Shown one piece after another: positions 63,670 to 64,000 of a stretch of 64,000 nucleotides of DNA (positions within the stretch are counted from its first letter, which is position 1; every line of letters starts with the position of its first letter). The notes under the pieces were generated by a model. It was not told the DNA's origin. It saw only the letters and a program-made list of their open reading frames with translations, and did no database searches. The position numbers and the translations under genes are program-made. Source of the stretch: Taudactylus pleione (lineage: Eukaryota; Chordata; Amphibia; Anura; Myobatrachidae); NCBI GenBank assembly GCA_031769625.1, contig JAUIMM010000188.1, positions 12,593,501-12,657,500 of the forward strand, given 5' to 3'.

Positions 63670-64000
63670 TTTACAGCATAATGTACTTTCCCCCCATCTA
63701 AAAAACGTGATTGTTCATTTTCTTCCATAAGGGGTTGATAACGATTTCTCAATAGAGGATACCTCCTATCTCCATCTCTATATTGTTGTTGATCTTCCCA
63801 TTTTTTATCGGGCCTTTCTCTACCTGCCCAATGTCCTTTAAATGGTATTTGTTCCCAAGTAGAATATTTATTGTATGAATTTCCAGGAGAAATCCCATAT
63901 TCCCTCTTGTCTTCTCTCCACCTATCATAATATTTGTTCCTCCATGTTCTATTTGGGGTATGGATTTCCTCTTTTCTCTTACTCCTATTAAAATTCTCTC
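63666..64000 (-). CDS. Penelope-like ORF1, C-terminal part (continues past the window)
   Basis: The minus-strand frame is open from the window edge to a TGA at 63666-63668. It encodes a Lys/Arg/Tyr/Trp-rich stretch (RNKYYDRWREDKREYG, WEQIPFKGHWAGRERPDKKW). The stop overlaps the RT start as ATGA, an arrangement compatible with re-initiation. It parallels the ORF at 2508-3314, which also overlaps its RT start, but the sequences are not obviously similar. Confidence 0.6.
   Translation of the reverse strand, partial: ENFNRSKRKEEIHTPNRTWRNKYYDRWREDKREYGISPGNSYNKYSTWEQIPFKGHWAGRERPDKKWEDQQQYRDGDRRYPLLRNRYQPLMEENEQSRFLDGGKVHYAVK

Overview
The window looks like intergenic DNA from a large, transposon-rich vertebrate genome. 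An amphibian, most likely a frog, is the best guess. That rests on the mix of elements: a Ngaro-type tyrosine-recombinase retrotransposon carrying an SGNH-hydrolase ORF, Penelope-like elements with pseudo-LTRs, a BED-finger hAT transposon, Harbinger-like foldback MITEs, and Gypsy, Copia and L1-like pieces nested in one another. I found no convincing host exon, tRNA or rRNA. Almost every protein-level signal belongs to a mobile element.

Layout. 1-9.7 kb: a decayed Ngaro element on the minus strand (gag-like ORF, RT, RNase H, tyrosine recombinase, SGNH hydrolase). It is split by a hAT-like MITE (7953-8944), a solo LTR (6705-7245) and a Penelope-like element (about 2282-5220). 9.7-17.2 kb: MITEs, a Tc1 transposase remnant, a foldback family with telomere-like internal repeats, a TA-flanked MITE and an L1-like 5' region. 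17.4-22.9 kb: a hAT transposon copy between LTR-like stretches. 23-27.2 kb: a second copy of the L1-like region, inflated by a 31-bp minisatellite and nested MITEs. 27.4-34.3 kb: MITEs and a second, longer copy of the hAT. 35.2-43.8 kb: the best-preserved element, a Ty3/Gypsy LTR retrotransposon on the minus strand. 44-49.6 kb: low-complexity DNA, a solo Penelope pseudo-LTR with a 14-bp target duplication, and two more telomere-like-repeat MITEs. 49.6-54.8 kb: a solo LTR split by a hAT-like element, then a decayed Copia element split twice. 55-61.5 kb: a minisatellite, small foldbacks and the only long repeat-poor stretch (57.9-59.7 kb), which may hold conserved regulatory DNA. 61.6-64 kb: a hAT fragment interrupted by a Penelope-like RT with an open reading frame that runs to the window end.

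Insertion order can be read from target duplications and from reading frames that rejoin when the younger element is removed. The Ngaro is older than its three insertions, the Copia is older than the two MITEs in it, and the Gypsy copy is the youngest large element (near-identical LTRs, few lesions). The hAT transposase family (17.8-21.1 and 29.8-34.3 kb) shares its terminal motif with short palindromic MITEs at 29290 and 57235, so it is a plausible source of the activity that moved them.
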